Assembly: GCA_001828935.1 (NCBI GenBank)
Contig: MHZX01000131.1
Location: 1 to 39,520, forward strand
DNA length: 39,520 nucleotides
Direction of reading: 5' to 3'
DNA from: Rhodocyclales bacterium RIFCSPLOWO2_02_FULL_63_24
GTDB taxonomy: Bacteria > Pseudomonadota > Gammaproteobacteria > Burkholderiales > Rhodocyclaceae
This document shows, piece after piece, positions 7,890 to 15,647 of the stretch. Position 1 is the first letter of the stretch. Each line of letters starts with the position of its first letter. The position numbers and the translations under genes are program-made. The notes below the pieces were generated by a model. That model was not told where the DNA came from and ran no database searches. It was given only the letters and a program-made list of their open reading frames with translations.

Positions 7890-8264
7890 ATGAAATCCCT
7901 TAGTAAAGGTTTTACCCTGATCGAATTGATCGTCGTGATAGTAATTCTCGGAATTCTGGCGGCGACGGCGCTGCCGAAGTTTGTGGATTTGTCGAGTGAC
8001 GCGGTAACTGCCAAAGCAGAAGGGGTTGCGGGTGCAGTGGCTGGTGGCGCCGCGATTTTATATGCGCAGAACAAGGCTGCCGGTTCAAGCGTTACTGCAG
8101 CGACTGCATGTAATGTAGCTGTCGTGCAAGGTGGTGCTTTGCCGTCGGGATGTACCATCTCCAACACTCCGACATGTTCAAGCGGATCGTCCGATTGCAC
8201 GATTCAGTGCATCGACTCTGGGCAGACGAAGACCTCTACTGTCAAGGTTCCATGCGATAGCTAA
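7890..8264 (+). CDS. mshA: MshA-like major prepilin
   Basis: A 124-residue prepilin with a seven-residue leader MKSLSKG cleaved before FTLIELIVVIVILGILAATA. The ALPKFVDLSSDA segment is typical of MshA pilins. The head domain is short, Gly/Ala/Ser/Thr-rich and has six cysteines, suggesting disulfide loops. AGGAGA sits just upstream of the ATG, the strongest ribosome site in this part of the cluster, as expected for a major subunit. Many Ser/Thr residues and the adjacent oligosaccharyltransferase gene suggest O-glycosylation (inference). Confidence 0.85.
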   Translation: MKSLSKGFTLIELIVVIVILGILAATALPKFVDLSSDAVTAKAEGVAGAVAGGAAILYAQNKAAGSSVTAATACNVAVVQGGALPSGCTISNTPTCSSGSSDCTIQCIDSGQTKTSTVKVPCDS

Positions 8265-8271
8265 GCTCAGT

Positions 8272-8322
8272 TTCGGTTTAGTCTGAGAGGGGCACTAACC
8301 GAACTTGGTGTGGTTTAGTGCC
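8272..8322 (+). promoter_or_regulatory. Two mutually exclusive hairpins after mshA (attenuator-like)
   Basis: Three complementary segments are visible: TTCGGTTTAGT (8272-8282), GGCACTAACCGAA (8291-8303) and GGTTTAGTGCC (8312-8322). The middle segment can pair with either outer one, each with a single bulged base. There is no T-run after either stem. The arrangement could damp transcription from the pilin into the downstream genes or protect the mshA mRNA 3' end. It lies eight bases after the mshA stop codon. Confidence 0.45.
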
Positions 8323-8439
8323 AGTCGACAATTGAAAGTCGGCGTTGGTGCGACGGTGGCTCGGGAGTGATTCCCGGGGTGGGGAGCTAGGATAGGTTTT
8401 CATCCACCGATCAGAATCAGCATAGGCCTGCTTGCCTTG

Positions 8440-10191
8440 ATGGTGAGCGGGCCATTTCTTTTGCCCTTCCATACCGACCCCATCGCCAGTTTCTGGGGTG
8501 AGTGGTGGGCAGGTGCGCTCGGTTTGGCGGCTGTCGTCGTTGGGCTAGTTGCTGCCCGTGGCCACCTGGTGCTGCCGCAGCAGTTGCTCATTCCCGCCCT
8601 GCTGCTGGCCGCCTTGCTGGTTCAGTTCGCGCTCGGTCGTCTGGTATTTCCACAAGTCGGACTGTTGTTCGCGGTCTATCTGCTCTGGGCCGGTCTGTTG
8701 CTGGTGTTGGGACGCCACCTTGCCGACACTCTCGGTCTGGTCCGTCTTGCGAATGTTCTTGCAGGCGCCGTGGCGCTCGCCGCGCTGATTGGAGCGGTAG
8801 TGGCCCTGATGCAGTGGCTGGGCGTTGCCCATGAAATGCCATGGATATTTCCAAACAGTAGCGGTGCCATTTACGCCAATCTTGGTCAGGTCAACCATCA
8901 TGCGCATTTTTCCTGGCTGGGCATTGCGTCGGCGTTCTACCTGTGCGGCCGGGCTCGGCTGTCGCGCCGCCTGCTCTGGCTGTTGGTCCTGCTGCTCGGA
9001 TTCGGCAGCGTGCTCAGCGGCTCGCGCAGTGTGTTTCTCTATCCGCTGGTGCTGTTGGCCGCGCTGGCATGGGCGCATCGCCGTGACCCGCAGGGGCCGG
9101 CAGCCCGGCTGGTAGCCGACGCTGCCATGTTGCTGCCGGTGCTGGTCGTTCTGAACTTTGTGGGTGCCTGGGCAGCACCGCGCGTTCCCGATTTTTGGGT
9201 GTGGCTTGGCGGTATTTTGTCTTCGCCTGATGTTGGCAGCATGGCCATCAAGGCCGGTGGTAGCGCCATGGCCGGCGATCGACTCTACCAAGAGGTGTCC
9301 GGGTCCAGCATCCGTTTGGCGATTCTGCGCACTGCATGGTCGGCATTTGTCGACCACCCGTGGCTGGGGCAGGGCGTCGGAAATTATCCCTGGGCGAGTT
9401 TTGTGGCCGCTGCCGGCCGCACCGGCGAAGAGCGCTTCATGGTCGCGGAGCACGCGCACAACATTATCCTGCAGGTATTCGTGGAGTTTGGCGTTCCGGT
9501 CGCGGCGGCGGTGATTTTTTTGTTGGTGCTGTGGGCCAAACACTTTCTTCGCCAGCCATGGCGACTGGAGCATGCCTGGTGTGCGGCGGTGCTGGGGATG
9601 GGTGCCGTGCATTCGCTGCTCGAGTATCCGCTCTGGTACAGCTATTTCCTCGGGCCGACGGCGCTCCTGCTTGGGGCTACCGACAATCGCAGAGCGGCGC
9701 CCCTCGCCGGACGCCGTGTCGCCTTCTACCTTATCCTTGCCGCGTTGGGGGGCACCGTCATATTGTCCAATCTGCGCACCGACTATTCCAGAATCGAGGC
9801 GGCGTCCAATTTTCCGTTGGCAGCGCATCCGGACCGGGAACGTGCCTGGCGCATATCCATGGATCGCATGGTCCAGATACTTCATGAATCCGTGCTCTCG
9901 CCCTGGGCCTTGCTGGGGTTCACCATTCTGGCCGAGCCGAGTCGACAACAGGCGCGTGATCGCGCCGACCTCTGCGAACGCGGCATCCGTCTTGCGCCGG
10001 CCCGTTCATTGCTTACGCGTTGCACCATGCAACTCGCCATCGCTGGGCGCCACGCCGAGGCACGCAAGCTTGCGGTGGCGGTTTTACGCGCCTTCCCCGC
10101 GGAACGGGCGGCAACCACCGAGGAACTTGCGAAAGGCGCACAGGAGTTTCCGGAACTTGTGCCGCTTTGGCAACTGAGTTTAGACAAATAG
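8440..10191 (+). CDS. PglL-type pilin O-oligosaccharyltransferase (Wzy_C/WaaL-like)
   Basis: About 583 residues with around ten to twelve predicted membrane segments. Motifs fit the PglL/PilO branch of the O-antigen ligase superfamily: the NLGQVNHHAHF periplasmic segment, a Wzy_C core around VLSGSRSVFL, HPWLGQGVGNYPW, EHAHNIILQVFVEFGVP, and HSLLEYPLWYSYFLGP. A soluble, TPR-like C-terminus follows. Such enzymes transfer lipid-linked glycan to Ser/Thr of pilins in the periplasm; the neighbouring MshA-like pilin is the obvious substrate. ATG 8440, TTG 8437 and GTG 8443 are clustered start candidates without a good ribosome site. Hydrophobic in-frame codons continue upstream to a stop at 8368, so the true start may be a rare codon further upstream. 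Confidence 0.82.
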   Translation: MVSGPFLLPFHTDPIASFWGEWWAGALGLAAVVVGLVAARGHLVLPQQLLIPALLLAALLVQFALGRLVFPQVGLLFAVYLLWAGLLLVLGRHLADTLGLVRLANVLAGAVALAALIGAVVALMQWLGVAHEMPWIFPNSSGAIYANLGQVNHHAHFSWLGIASAFYLCGRARLSRRLLWLLVLLLGFGSVLSGSRSVFLYPLVLLAALAWAHRRDPQGPAARLVADAAMLLPVLVVLNFVGAWAAPRVPDFWVWLGGILSSPDVGSMAIKAGGSAMAGDRLYQEVSGSSIRLAILRTAWSAFVDHPWLGQGVGNYPWASFVAAAGRTGEERFMVAEHAHNIILQVFVEFGVPVAAAVIFLLVLWAKHFLRQPWRLEHAWCAAVLGMGAVHSLLEYPLWYSYFLGPTALLLGATDNRRAAPLAGRRVAFYLILAALGGTVILSNLRTDYSRIEAASNFPLAAHPDRERAWRISMDRMVQILHESVLSPWALLGFTILAEPSRQQARDRADLCERGIRLAPARSLLTRCTMQLAIAGRHAEARKLAVAVLRAFPAERAATTEELAKGAQEFPELVPLWQLSLDK

Positions 10192-10193
10192 GG

Positions 10194-10212
10194 AAGCGCG
10201 CCAACGGCGCTT
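10194..10212 (+). terminator. Small hairpin after the oligosaccharyltransferase gene
   Basis: AAGCGC (10194-10199) pairs with GCGCTT (10207-10212) around a seven-base loop, two bases after the stop codon. There is no T-run, so terminator function is uncertain; it may be an mRNA 3'-end structure. Confidence 0.3.
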
Positions 10213-10315
10213 GATGCCTCCCGATCGGTGCGGCGCCTTTCCTCGGGTGCGCCTAAATGTTCGAGACCACTCGCGAACCCTTCAATTGCACACTCTTCTC
10301 CCCTGAAATCCACGC

Positions 10316-10343
10316 TTGGCCTATCTCCTTCGATAAGTATAGT
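10316..10343 (+). promoter_or_regulatory. Candidate promoter for the mshI-mshN half of the pilus cluster
   Basis: TTGGCC (10316-10321) and TATAGT (10338-10343) are separated by 16 bp, matching 4/6 and 5/6 of the sigma-70 consensus. They lie in the only sizeable gap (172 bp) in the downstream half, just before mshI. This would let the assembly genes be expressed separately from the pilins. Confidence 0.45.
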
Positions 10344-10363
10344 CGGAGAAAAAATGGGTCTCG

Positions 10364-11305
10364 ATGCGTCTAGTGCAAATGTTCTTCAAACCAAGTGCCG
10401 AGCAGGGCTGGCTATCCATCGCGATGCGGGAGGGGCGGGTTGACTTCATTCATGTGCGGCGCGAGTCGGGGCGCAAGCCTCTGGTCGTGCTGGCCGATTC
10501 GATCGAACCGGGTGTCGACGAAGCGGCGACTTTGGCCGCCTTGAAGAAACCGATGCGACTCAGCCGTTATCGCTGCACGGTGCTGCTTCGGCACGGCAAA
10601 TACCAGTTGATCCAGACGGATGCCGTCGCTGGCCCGCCCGAAGAGGCACGTGAAGTGGTGCGCTGGAAACTCAAGGACCAGGTCGAGTTTCCGGTCGATA
10701 CCGCAGCCATCGATTTGCTGCCGATCCCATCCGACGGGCGTTCGCCGCAGATATTTGCCGCGTTGTCGCCCGAGTCGACCATTGCTCCCTTGGTTCAGGC
10801 ATTTCAAGCGGCCAAGGTGCCGCTGGCGGCGATCGATCTGCCCGAAATGTCGCAACGCAACCTGGCGGCCTTGTTCGAGGAGGGAGGGCGCGGCCTGGCC
10901 ACCCTGATCTTTGACGACGACGAAGGTCTGCTGACCTTTACCCAGAACGGCGAGTTGCTGGTGGTTCGTCATGTCGAAATTCCCGCAAGGCAGCTAGCCT
11001 CGGCAGACCCCGAGCGTCGCGACATGCTGTTTGAGCGCATCGCATTGGATGTGCAGCGCTCGCTGGACAATTTCGACCGCGTCTACAGCGCGGTCACCCT
11101 TTCGCAAATTCTCGTGGCGCCGATTCCGGGGGTCGAGGGATTTCTCGACTACCTGCGCGCCAACCTGACGCTTCCTGTGGCGCCCCTTGACGTTTCTGGA
11201 GTGCTGGACCTCGCCGCAGCGCCGGTCCTGCTCGATCCGGTCCGGCAGTTTCAATGCTTGCGCGCCATCGGCGGCGCCCTGCGCGAAGAGTCAACGGCGG
11301 CATGA
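10364..11305 (+). CDS. mshI: MSHA biogenesis protein MshI (PilM-like)
   Basis: A 313-residue cytoplasmic protein with the actin-like fold expected of PilM/GspL-cytoplasmic homologues. Diverged features include an opening strand with GWLSIAMREGRVDFIHV, a DLPEMSQRNLAALF segment and a LQRS-type helix region LDVQRSLDNFDR. It should recruit the PilN/PilO-like proteins encoded next to the inner membrane. An ATG at 10379 is an alternative start. It overlaps the following gene by four bases (ATGA), suggesting translational coupling. Confidence 0.8.
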   Translation: MRLVQMFFKPSAEQGWLSIAMREGRVDFIHVRRESGRKPLVVLADSIEPGVDEAATLAALKKPMRLSRYRCTVLLRHGKYQLIQTDAVAGPPEEAREVVRWKLKDQVEFPVDTAAIDLLPIPSDGRSPQIFAALSPESTIAPLVQAFQAAKVPLAAIDLPEMSQRNLAALFEEGGRGLATLIFDDDEGLLTFTQNGELLVVRHVEIPARQLASADPERRDMLFERIALDVQRSLDNFDRVYSAVTLSQILVAPIPGVEGFLDYLRANLTLPVAPLDVSGVLDLAAAPVLLDPVRQFQCLRAIGGALREESTAA

Positions 11306-11955
11306 GTGCCCAGATCAATCTTTATCATCCGCGCTTTCTCAAGCAACGTGATCTGCTTACGCTGGGCAACGTGGTACTGGCCACCGTGACGTGCTACGCC
11401 GCGCTGGCGGCTGCGGGCGGCTGGGCCTGGCAGGATGCGGCGCGGCGCGGCGCGGCAGCGGCGACCGCGGAGGCGCAACTGAAGTCGGCCAAGGACCAAG
11501 TCGAGGCAGCGACCAAGGCGGCGACTGCGCGCAAGCCCAATGCGCAACTCGTCGCCGAACTGGAAAGTGCCGAAGGCTTGCTGCGTCGTCGCGGCGACAT
11601 CGCGCGCCTGCTGGAAAGCGGAGCGATCGGCAACACCGGCGGCTTTGCCGAGTATCTGCGGGGCTTTGCCCGCCAGACGCCGCAAGGCCTGTGGCTGACG
11701 GGTTTTACCATCGGCTCCGGCGGCAATGACATGGAAATTCGCGGCAGGATGCTGAATCCTGCCGCCCTGCCTGACTACATTCATCGCCTCGGCACCGAAG
11801 CGGCTTTTCAGGGGCGCAGCTTTGCCGCATTGAGCATGAATCGCGGCGACCCGACGCCGGCTGCCGCCGTGCCGTCGGCGCCGACTTCCGCTGTGGGTCC
11901 GATCGATTTTGTCCTGATGCCCAGGTTGGTCGAGGCGAAGGAGGCCAAGCGATGA
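11302..11955 (+). CDS. PilN-like pilus assembly protein
   Basis: A 217-residue single-pass inner-membrane protein. It starts MSAQINLYHPRF, the conserved PilN opening that binds PilM (INLL/INLY). A transmembrane helix follows at about residues 22-42, then a periplasmic coiled coil rich in Ala/Glu/Lys (45-85) and an alpha/beta domain. Known MSHA loci carry such a gene next to mshI (sometimes called mshI1). It overlaps mshI and mshJ by ATGA. With MshI and MshJ it would form the alignment subcomplex joining platform and secretin. Confidence 0.82.
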   Translation: MSAQINLYHPRFLKQRDLLTLGNVVLATVTCYAALAAAGGWAWQDAARRGAAAATAEAQLKSAKDQVEAATKAATARKPNAQLVAELESAEGLLRRRGDIARLLESGAIGNTGGFAEYLRGFARQTPQGLWLTGFTIGSGGNDMEIRGRMLNPAALPDYIHRLGTEAAFQGRSFAALSMNRGDPTPAAAVPSAPTSAVGPIDFVLMPRLVEAKEAKR

Positions 11956-12683
11956 AAGCGTTGGCCGCCAAATGGGCACAGTGGTGCGGGAAATTCGCCG
12001 CGCTTACGCGCCGTGAACGCATCATCGTCGCCGCGGCGCTGGTGTTCGGTGGCGGCTTCCTGATGTTCAATTTCGGCATCGATCCCTTGCTGGTCAAGGG
12101 CCGCAGCGCGAGTCGGGTGGAGGCGGCGGCGCGCGCGCAACTCGCGCAGCAACTGGCCCAAATGGCCATGCTCAAGGCACAAAGCGTCGATCCGGATGCC
12201 GCCAACCGGCGCCGCTTGGCGCAGATCAGGCAAGAGCTGACTGCGGTCAGCGAGCGTCTCGCGAGTTTCGAGGCGGGCATGGTACCGCCGGCACGCATGC
12301 AGGCTTTTCTCGAAGGACTGCTGGCCGGCAACCGCGCCATCGAATTGCTCGGTCTGAAAACCTTGCCGGCGACGCAGGTAGGCGCTGCCATTGGGGTGGA
12401 AAAGAGCGAAGCGCCTGCGGGCGCAGCGGCGCCCGTGGCAAAGGACAAGCTCGCGCAAGGGGGGGCGGCGTCAGGCACGGCGGAGGGCATCTACCAGCAC
12501 GGCATCGAGCTCAGGCTGGCGGGCGGTTACAACGACTTGCTGAACTACCTGGCGGCCGTCGAACGCATGCCGCAGCGCGTGATGTGGAACAGCGTCAACC
12601 TGACGGTGGAAAAGTATCCGCGCAACATCATGACACTGCGGGTCTACACCTTGAGCTTCGACAGGAATTGGCTGATTGTATGA
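11952..12683 (+). CDS. mshJ: MSHA biogenesis protein MshJ (PilO-like)
   Basis: A 243-residue bitopic inner-membrane protein. It has a short basic cytoplasmic N-terminus with TRRERIIV, a transmembrane helix at about 24-42, a coiled coil (55-115), an Ala-rich linker and a C-terminal ferredoxin-like domain ending in YNDLLNYLAAVERMP...NLTVEKYP. This layout is that of GspM/PilO proteins. It should pair with the PilN-like protein. It is joined on both sides by ATGA overlaps. Confidence 0.85.
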   Translation: MKALAAKWAQWCGKFAALTRRERIIVAAALVFGGGFLMFNFGIDPLLVKGRSASRVEAAARAQLAQQLAQMAMLKAQSVDPDAANRRRLAQIRQELTAVSERLASFEAGMVPPARMQAFLEGLLAGNRAIELLGLKTLPATQVGAAIGVEKSEAPAGAAAPVAKDKLAQGGAASGTAEGIYQHGIELRLAGGYNDLLNYLAAVERMPQRVMWNSVNLTVEKYPRNIMTLRVYTLSFDRNWLIV

Positions 12684-13066
12684 CTCGCCGCCAACACGTC
12701 CCTTTTCTGTTGACGGCCGTCATCGCGGTGGGACCGGTGCTGGCCCAGATGCCGGATCCGACGCGCCCGGCGGATATTCCGGCGGCTCCGGTGCCCGGCA
12801 CCGGGCCTGCTGCGCCGGTCGGGAGCGGTGTGCAGACGGTCATCCTGCGACCCGGCGGCAAGTCGATCGCGGTGATCAACGGCCAGCACCTCGAAGTCGG
12901 CGCCACGCTGGGCGACAAGCGGGTGGTGAAAATCACCGAAAGCGAAGTTGTGTTGAAGGGAGCCAGCGGGCGCGAAGTCATCAAGCTGACGCCGGCAATA
13001 GAAAAGCTGCCGGTGAAACAGGCGGTCGAGACGAAACGACGGCCGAAGGGAAGCGCGGAGAAATGA
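12680..13066 (+). CDS. mshK: MSHA biogenesis protein MshK (PilP-like)
   Basis: A 128-residue exported protein with a signal peptide (to about AQM, residue 20) followed by DPTRPADIP, the hallmark DPTRP motif of MshK. A Pro/Ala/Gly linker leads to a small beta domain (LRPGGKSIAVINGQHLEVGATLG) resembling PilP/GspC homology domains that dock on the secretin. The ATG at 12680 overlaps the mshJ stop by ATGA; a longer in-frame start would lie deep inside mshJ and is not needed. The C-terminus is basic. Confidence 0.82.
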   Translation: MTRRQHVPFLLTAVIAVGPVLAQMPDPTRPADIPAAPVPGTGPAAPVGSGVQTVILRPGGKSIAVINGQHLEVGATLGDKRVVKITESEVVLKGASGREVIKLTPAIEKLPVKQAVETKRRPKGSAEK

Positions 13067-14796
13067 AACGCGCAATCCATGTCGGCCGGATGTCCCTGCT
13101 CCTGGCGCTTGCCATGGCCGGTTGTGCTGCGCCTCAGCGTCCCGCTACCGAGGTGCTCGGCCAGATCGACGATGTCCTGCTGAAATCCGCAACTGAGCGC
13201 AAGGCGCCGCCGCCGGACCTGACCGACAAGTCGCTGATGCCACCACTGGCGCCGCAGGCCGCAATCGACCCCGCCGTGTCAGAGGCGCGTTTTGACCTTT
13301 CGGTGGTCAATGCACCGGCCACGCAAGTCTTCATGGCCCTGGTATCGGGCACCCGTTACAGCATGCTGCTGCCGCCCGACGTCAGCGGCAGCCTGACGGT
13401 CAATCTCAAGGACGTGACCGTCATGGAGGCGCTCGACACGATCCGGGAACTCTACGGCTACGAGTTCCGCGTTCAGGGCCGGCGCATTTTCATCGAGCCC
13501 AACACGATGACGTCCCGCGTCTTCCAGATCAATTACCTGTCCAGCCGGCGCCAGGGCAGCAGCGATTTGCGCGTCACCGGCAGTTCGATGACGGCGAGCG
13601 GCACGGGGAGCACGTCCACCTCGACGCCGACCACCGGCCAGACCGTGCCGGCCGGCACCGGCACGGCGAGCGCCGCACGTGGCAATGACACCAGCCGGGT
13701 CAGCATGAGCACCGACAGCGACTTCTGGGGCGACCTGAGTCGCGCGCTGGCGACCATAGTCGGCAACGCCCAGGGGCGCAGCGTGGTCGTCAATCCCTCG
13801 TCCGGGGTGGTGCTGGTGCGCGCCCTGCCGAACGAATTGCGCAACGTCGAGAAATATCTCAAGGCGACCCAACTGGTTGCCGAGCGGCAGGTCATGCTGG
13901 AGGCCAAGATCATCGATGTGACCCTGTCGGAGGACTTCCAGGCGGGCGTCAACTGGGGCGCTTTCAGGAGCGGGGCGAACAGCTATTCCGGTGTCGGCAT
14001 CGCGCAGTCGGGCGCGACGCTTGCAGCGGGCGCAGGCACGGCGCAGACCATCGGCTCGGCGGCGACGCCGACACTCTCGGTGACGCCGGGACAGTTCGGC
14101 TCGATCGCCGCCTCGCTGCTGGGCAAGGGCTTTATCGGCCTGGCCTTCCAGACCTCGAATTTCGCCGCGCTGCTGAATTTTCTCGAAACCCAGGGCAGTG
14201 TCTCGGTGTTGTCGTCGCCGCGCATCGCCACGCTCAACAACCAGAAGGCGGTGCTCAAGGTGGGTACCGACGAACTGTTCGTGACCAACGTCACGTCGTC
14301 GACCACGACCACGACGACCGGCTCGGTGTCGTCGCCGAGCGTGACCCTGCAGCCCTACTTTTCGGGCATTTCGCTCGATGTCACGCCGCAGATCGACGAG
14401 GACGGCAACATCATCCTGCACGTGCATCCGGCGGTCAGTACCGTGGTGGAAAAGGAGAAGACCATCAACCTCGGTGCGCTGGGCACCTACATCCTGCCGC
14501 TGGCGGCCAGCAGCATCAACGAGACCGATTCGATCGTGCGGGCCCAGGACGGCAACATCGTGGCTATCGGCGGCCTGATGCGGCAGGAGCAGTCCTCCGA
14601 CCGCTCGCAACTGCCGGGCGCCAGCGGCGCCGCGGTCAACGCGCTGGGTCAGCGCGCCTCCTCGCTGCGCAAGCGCGAACTGGTGATCCTGATCAAGCCG
14701 ACCGTGATCGACAACGACCGGGCCTGGACGCAGGATATCAAGGACGCCAGAGAACGGATCCAGAGCTACCAGCCCGGCTCCAGGCCGGTCCAGTAG
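13063..14796 (+). CDS. mshL: MSHA outer-membrane secretin MshL
   Basis: A 577-residue lipoprotein secretin. The signal peptide ends in lipobox LAMAGC (Cys21). An STN/N0 domain follows (residues about 68-145, VNAPATQVFMALV to IFIEP). Then come a Ser/Thr/Gly-rich loop (about 165-205), an N1-like domain ending VLVRALPNELRNVEKYL, and the C-terminal secretin barrel with VSVLSSPRIATLNNQKAVLKVG and ELVILIKPTVID. The usual IPLLGxLF motif is diverged: the corresponding stretch reads LPGASGAAVNALGQ. It forms the multimeric gated pore for the pilus. It starts in an ATGA overlap with mshK. Confidence 0.93.
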   Translation: MKRAIHVGRMSLLLALAMAGCAAPQRPATEVLGQIDDVLLKSATERKAPPPDLTDKSLMPPLAPQAAIDPAVSEARFDLSVVNAPATQVFMALVSGTRYSMLLPPDVSGSLTVNLKDVTVMEALDTIRELYGYEFRVQGRRIFIEPNTMTSRVFQINYLSSRRQGSSDLRVTGSSMTASGTGSTSTSTPTTGQTVPAGTGTASAARGNDTSRVSMSTDSDFWGDLSRALATIVGNAQGRSVVVNPSSGVVLVRALPNELRNVEKYLKATQLVAERQVMLEAKIIDVTLSEDFQAGVNWGAFRSGANSYSGVGIAQSGATLAAGAGTAQTIGSAATPTLSVTPGQFGSIAASLLGKGFIGLAFQTSNFAALLNFLETQGSVSVLSSPRIATLNNQKAVLKVGTDELFVTNVTSSTTTTTTGSVSSPSVTLQPYFSGISLDVTPQIDEDGNIILHVHPAVSTVVEKEKTINLGALGTYILPLAASSINETDSIVRAQDGNIVAIGGLMRQEQSSDRSQLPGASGAAVNALGQRASSLRKRELVILIKPTVIDNDRAWTQDIKDARERIQSYQPGSRPVQ

Positions 14797-14809
14797 GGTG
14801 GTGTCGGCC

Positions 14810-15643
14810 ATGTATCTCACCCATTTCGGTCTCAAGGAATTTCCATTCGGCCTGACCCCGGACACCAGTTTCATCTATTCTGCAGATGCTCACCAGGCCG
14901 CGCTTAACACCTTGCTGATCGGCCTCAGCACTGGCGAGGGTTTCATCAAGATCACCGGCGAAGTCGGCACCGGCAAGACGCTGCTGTGCCGCCGTTTCCT
15001 TTCCGCGCTGAACGGCGATCATGTGGTGGCCTACCTGCCGAACCCGATGCTGGAGCCGCGCATCCTGTTGCTGGCGATCGCCGAGGAACTCGGCCTCAAG
15101 CTCGAAGGCCTCGACTACCAGTTTCACCTGGTGAAGAATCTCAATCAGCACCTGCTCGACATCGCCGCGCAAAACAAGACGGTGGTGGTGTGCATCGACG
15201 AAGCGCAGTCGATGCCGCTGGAAAGCCTGGAAGCCTTGCGCCTGCTGTCCAATCTCGAAACGGAAAAACGCAAGCTGATCCAGATCGTCATGTTCGGCCA
15301 GTACGAACTCGACCACAAGCTGGCCAATCCTGCCGTGCGGCAATTGCGCCAGCGCATCGTGTTCCACTACCGGATGCCCGGCTTGAAGCCAACCGAAATC
15401 ATGCATTACCTGTCGCATCGCCTGCGCGTGGCAGGTCATCGCGATGGCGATCTGTTTGCGCCGGCCACGGCGCGCCTGTTGTTCCGTCTGTCAAGCGGCA
15501 CGCCGCGGGTGGTCAACGTGCTGGCGCACAAGGCCATGCTGCTTGCCTATGGCGAGGGCAAGAACAAAGTGAGCAACGCCCACGTCACCCTGGCGGCGCG
15601 CGATACCGAAGGACTGCCCACGCTGCACTGGTGGCAACGGTGA
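14810..15643 (+). CDS. mshM: MSHA biogenesis AAA+ ATPase MshM (ExeA/GspA family)
   Basis: A 277-residue P-loop ATPase of the ExeA/GspA type. It starts MYLTHFGLKEFPFGLTPD, the family signature. Walker A is GEVGTGKT (residues about 49-56) and Walker B is VVVCIDEAQ (about 124-132). GTPRVVNVLAHKAML is the C-terminal sensor region. The ATG at 14810 is preferred over GTG 14798/14801, since AGGGTGG lies just before it and the product then begins at the conserved motif. Relatives help the secretin insert through the peptidoglycan. Unlike ExeA it lacks an added periplasmic domain. Confidence 0.9.
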   Translation: MYLTHFGLKEFPFGLTPDTSFIYSADAHQAALNTLLIGLSTGEGFIKITGEVGTGKTLLCRRFLSALNGDHVVAYLPNPMLEPRILLLAIAEELGLKLEGLDYQFHLVKNLNQHLLDIAAQNKTVVVCIDEAQSMPLESLEALRLLSNLETEKRKLIQIVMFGQYELDHKLANPAVRQLRQRIVFHYRMPGLKPTEIMHYLSHRLRVAGHRDGDLFAPATARLLFRLSSGTPRVVNVLAHKAMLLAYGEGKNKVSNAHVTLAARDTEGLPTLHWWQR

Positions 15644-15647
15644 CAAG

